From Lineus longissimus (lineage: Eukaryota > Nemertea > Pilidiophora > Heteronemertea > Lineidae): a DNA stretch of 64,000 nucleotides. The first letter of the stretch is position 1, and each line of letters begins with the position of its first letter. The notes under the pieces are model-generated. The model made no database searches. It saw only the letters and a program-made list of their open reading frames with translations, and was not told where the DNA came from. Below, piece after piece: positions 59,956 to 64,000 of the stretch. Made by a program: the position numbers and the translations under genes. The stretch covers positions 19,661,292-19,725,291 of the forward strand of contig NC_088312.1 in NCBI RefSeq assembly GCF_910592395.1, in the 5' to 3' direction.

Positions 59956-61329
59956 GGAGCAGACGGCTGAAAGTAGTTTAATTATTGGCCGCTAGGGTAC
60001 AGAATGTACGTCGCTCACCCGAATTTTTCACGCAACTATAGCTAAATAGAGCTAGTTCTAGTTTGTGATTCATTTTGATACTTCAGATTTGGGCAGAAGA
60101 CCAATATAACTTAGTCGTCAGTGTGGTTTTAAGCTGGAAAAACGTATTTGTTTTTCTTAAAGTGCCTTTTTTGGACGGGTGTGTGCGATTGTTTTGTTTT
60201 TATGTCACGTGACCTCGATCATGTCGACACAAAATTGAAATAAACCACCCTTTTCTGTCATTATTTAGGACGGATATTTCTCTAATAAAAATATTAATAT
60301 AATTGGCCAATTTCTTAGGCATATGATGTAGCGAATTCCCATGAAGATTTAAATTAATTTCAATTAATTTCAATCAATGGGATAGCAACCACCACCGGAA
60401 GATCGCGGAGAAATCGGTAAACTCAACGGAGTTAATTCAGAAAAATACCAAAAAAAATTGTTTGTAGGATATACAATATTTACTCTCTTTATTTCACTTC
60501 ATTTACATTATATACTCCCGCACACACGTGTATCTTAAGAGCCCCTCCTAAAGGGGGTCTTATAAAGGGGGTCTTATTAGCCAGCGTGTACATTCTGTGT
60601 ACATTTTAATGAACATAGGTTGGCGAAAAAAGTACACCAAGGGTGCTTTAATTCCCACCAAATTTTATATGTGTTATGAAGAGGCTTTTATCAAAATAAT
60701 GGTAAAAATTCAAAACATTCCAATATCGAGTGCCTGAGAAAAATTGATTTGTGTACAGGATTGCCATCAAATCGTCACTCGCGGACTGATATTGGCCTAT
60801 TAGAATACAAGTTCTAAACTGGCCACTGACACGATATTTCCTTAAATTAATAATCAAAAAGTATATCCCTGTTATGGCCTGGCTCTGTAGATTAAGAATC
60901 CACCAAAGATTGCAGAATAAATCCACTTTCACCCATCACAGTCATGTATTTACCACAGCTTCACAGTTCAGTACGGACTGTTTCGTGTGATTGTCTCTTG
61001 ATTGGAGGTCATAAACTTGACAATGAAAGCGGATGTAGAATACAGTGCTGTTTACTAATCAGCCATATTGTAAAGACAAAGGATACAGGTTGGTGGTGCC
61101 ATCTACTAACGATGTGACTAACTACAGTGTGCTAAGTATATACATAAGATCACGGAACATCTCCCCTTTTTTTGAAGAGCTTCAGTGGAAACAGATTGTT
61201 GCGTATCAACACAGACGAAAACGTGCATGTATTGCTCTAGAGATAAATGAAATGTCCTATAAATCAGTCTTAGACTACAAACGTTTGTGAAGAATGATTA
61301 GTGAACTTTGCTATATCCAAAGACACAAA
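59956..61329. other. Gene-free stretch downstream of the gypsy remnant
   Basis: If the Ty3/gypsy element kept a 3' long terminal repeat it should lie here on the minus strand. I could not identify its ends without the matching 5' copy. No gene is supported. Confidence 0.4.
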
Positions 61330-64000
61330 CTATAATGTTCTGTCTCGATTGTCCAATTGTCCAATTGTCACAATGTCTAGAGCTCGAGTCTGAGCGCTGG
61401 CCTGCTGACACGCCCTGATCGGGTAGTGTAGTGCTGGGTGGTTTGCGGTGGATCTACACTGGGAGGTGCGGACACACTTGGTTGTGGTGTCGGTGACGTT
61501 GTCTTTGGAGTCTGAATCGGGTTGACTGGTGTCGCGCAAGGTGTTTGTTGGTATGTTGGGGAGAGACAGGGACAGGCAGCCTAGATTTTGACGGTGTGCC
61601 GGCAGGTTTCAGGCGCAAGTGTTGGCGATTACGCCTGAGTATGTTGCCTTCATTGGTCTCTACTTCATATGTCCGTGGCCTGAGTTGTTTCACTACAGTG
61701 GCTGGACGCCACTCTCTGGAGCCTCTTTGTATCGGCTCCATGCGGACATATTGTCGCCACTCCTTAGCGGTTTTAGGTTTTGGCGAGTGAGGTTTTGCCT
61801 GTTAGCAGAGTTCATTTTCAGGATCTCTTTCTTCTCCTTTTGAGAATTGTCGGCCTGACCCTGTGGTCGTAGTTGATTGTTCATCGTGGGGATTTGAGTC
61901 TTGGTCCTCCTACCGAAAAGACGTTGGCACGGACTGGTATCGAGACCCTCAGTGGGCGTGTTCCGTGCGTTTAGGAGACCGAGATAGGGATCCTCTTTCT
62001 TCAAACGACACTTACGCATGATTCGTTTCGCGGATTTCACAGCAGCTTCAGCGGCGCCGTTAGCTTTACTCTTGCCTGGCGACGAGTATTCGTGAGAGAA
62101 ACCCCAGGCGTTTGCAAACTTTTCTAAGTTTTTGGGACCCCCATCAGATACGACGGTGTCTGGTATTCCGTGACGCGCGAAGTGATGTTTGACCTTCGTC
62201 ACAACAGTTTCAGATAGAGTGTCCGGAAGGTAATCGAGTTCATAGAAGGTGTCGTAGTAATCAGCCGTTACCAGATACGATCTGTTTTCGTACGTGAATA
62301 TGTCAGTTCCAACCTTTTGCCAGGGACGATCTGGGACCTAATGTAGGTTGAGTTCCTCAGGTCCTTGTCGATCAGCGTAAGTTGCGCATGTCTCGCAGGC
62401 TTCGATATATTGCCGTATTTCAGCAGACATACGCGGCCAGTATATCAGTTCTCTAGCCCTGCGCAGGCATGAGTTTATACCGAGGTGACCAGCATGTAGC
62501 TTTTCCTTAAGCTCGGCCCGCATGCTGGTTGGTATCACTACGCGGTTTCCTCGTAACAGAAGCCCTTCTTGAATTGCGAGCTCGTCTCGACAGTGGTAGT
62601 ATGTTGACAGAGCATCTTGTACAGTGTCCTTGTCATTAGGCCAGTCCTTTGAGACAATGTCCATGAGCTGAGGAAGAATCGGGTCTTGAGCAGTGGTAGT
62701 CTTGATCTGCTCAAGGCGATCAGATTTGATCGGTAAGAAGTGATTCACAGTAACCATTTCAGTTTTAGGTTTGTCCGGAAGAGGTGCTCTGGACAACGTG
62801 TCCGAGACTGGGATTGCGGTCCCAACCTTGTGAGACAGGTCAAAGTCATACTTCTGAGCCCTGAGCAGCAGAGCTTGGAGTCTCTTTGGCGCTTTGAACA
62901 GTGGCTTGGTGACTATGGGCACCAACGGCTTGTGATCAGTCACGGCGTGGACCTTCTGTCCATAAGTCTAGTAGTGGAATTTTTCGAGCCCGTATACTGC
63001 AGCCAGCATTTCCTTTTCGATCTGTGCCCAACGCGTTTCGGTGTTCGTGAGTAACCTGCTAGCATAGGCTATCGGGCGGCCACATTGCATTAGCACAGAT
63101 CCGATTCCATAGTCACACGCATCGTTTTCCAGAGTTAGTTCGTTTTCCAGAGTTAGTTCCTCAGACGGGTTGTACATCGCGAGTACTGGCGCTTCAACAA
63201 CTAGTTTCTTTACTTTGTTGAAGGCCTCTTCTTGTGCCGTTGACCACGAGAAGGGTACGTCCTTCTTCGTGAGGTTTCGCATGGGCGTAGTTTCTGAGGT
63301 TAATTTGGGAAGAAATTTAGCCAGATAGTTCGCAAGTCCTAAGAAACGACGGAGAGCTTCCAAGTTCTCAGGCCTTGGCATTTGTTCAATAGCGCGCACC
63401 TTTTCAGGGTCTATACCAAGACCCTTGTCTGTGATCTGATGTCCCATAAAGGCGATTCGTCGAGAGAGTCTCAGTTCTAGCTTCGACAGATTGAGCTTTA
63501 TTCCCTTCTCACGACATCGAGTAAGAAAAGCATCAAGGTTGCGGTCATGTGTTTCAGTGTCAGGGCCATGGACTACCACATCATCTGCAATGCATTCCAC
63601 ACCAGGTAGCCCATCAATAGCCTCCAGCAGTTTTTTCTGAAAGATTTCAGAGGCTACTGAGAGTCCAAACGGTAGGCGGCGCCACCTAAAGCGCCCGAAG
63701 GGGGGTAGGAAAGTCGTCAGTAGACTTGACTCCTGATCGAGCTCCACATGCCAGTAACCTGATGACAGATCAAGCTTTGAGAAGACACGAGAGCTCGCCA
63801 TCTTGTGAAGCTTGTCCTCGAGCACTGGCATTGGAAAGTGTTCCCTTTGAAGAGCGCGATTGAGTTCTCTTGGATCGGACAGATCCTGAGGTCACCCGAC
63901 TTTTTCTCTGTGACAACCATCTGGTTTACCCATGGGGTGGGCTCTTCAACAGGGGTCAGAACATTGATATATGCAAGACGATATATTTCCGTTTCTAGCC
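61330..64000 (-). mobile_element. Decayed Ty3/gypsy retrotransposon, pol 3' part (runs off the window)
   Basis: On the minus strand the pol domains appear in gypsy order. Reverse transcriptase (63831-63200) has FSKLDLSSGYWHVEL, LPFGLSVASEIFQ and ADDVVVHG. RNase H follows, with ETRWAQIEKEMLAAVYGLEK and TDHKPL. The integrase zinc-binding region has H-x-GHLGINSCLRRARELIYW and ACETCATYA. The integrase core has VVSDGGP and a later Glu in the GAAEAAVKSAKR segment, and the C-terminal region has EWRPATVVKQLRPRTYEVET. It is disabled by a frameshift near 63870, a TAG near 62968, another TAG near 62339 and a 2-bp frame change near 61750. It belongs to the K02A2.6-like group often seen in invertebrates. 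The gag, protease and 5' end lie beyond the window. Confidence 0.92.

Overview
The window is non-vertebrate metazoan nuclear DNA, probably from a marine invertebrate. The genes have GT-AG introns. The intergenic DNA is dense in DNA transposons, a tRNA-derived SINE, non-LTR and Ty3/gypsy retroelements, minisatellites, long G/C homopolymers and the TACATGTA motif. I cannot assign a phylum. There are no operons, CRISPR arrays, rRNAs or stand-alone tRNA genes.

Layout. 0.3-1.0 kb: a PIF/Harbinger-type inverted-repeat element. 1.3-4.1 kb (+): a complete four-exon SNX3-type sorting nexin. 4.1-10.5 kb: gene-poor, with a SINE and a 22-bp minisatellite. 10.5-29.3 kb (+): a cluster of three LicD/fukutin-type phosphotransferase-like genes. 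The second and third copies are close duplicates. Upstream of copy 2 lies a 3.3-kb array of about 36 units of exactly 91 bp, homologous to that gene family's own membrane-anchor exon, followed by an inserted L2/CR1-type retrotransposon. 30.5-39.6 kb (-): a multi-exon cyclic-nucleotide-binding-domain protein whose exons join in phase. 43.3-47.7 kb (+): a very small chromodomain protein with a decayed Tc1 transposon in its intron. 48.1-49.4 kb: a foldback element and an 88-bp minisatellite. 50.4-54.6 kb (-): an unrecognised, partly coiled-coil acidic-tailed protein whose reading frame is broken in at least one place. 55.9-57.1 kb: exon-like repeats of unknown nature. 57.5-60 kb: MITEs and G/C-rich hairpins. 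61.3-64.0 kb (-): the 3' part of a decayed Ty3/gypsy element running off the window.

The genes do not form a shared pathway except for the LicD cluster, whose members probably have related Golgi or ER glycan-modifying roles. The most unusual feature is the birth of a length-homogeneous minisatellite with higher-order structure from a protein-coding anchor exon, including its 3' splice-site tract. Another is a roughly 300-bp dispersed tandem repeat that carries a conserved nuclear-receptor-like direct repeat in nearly every unit.
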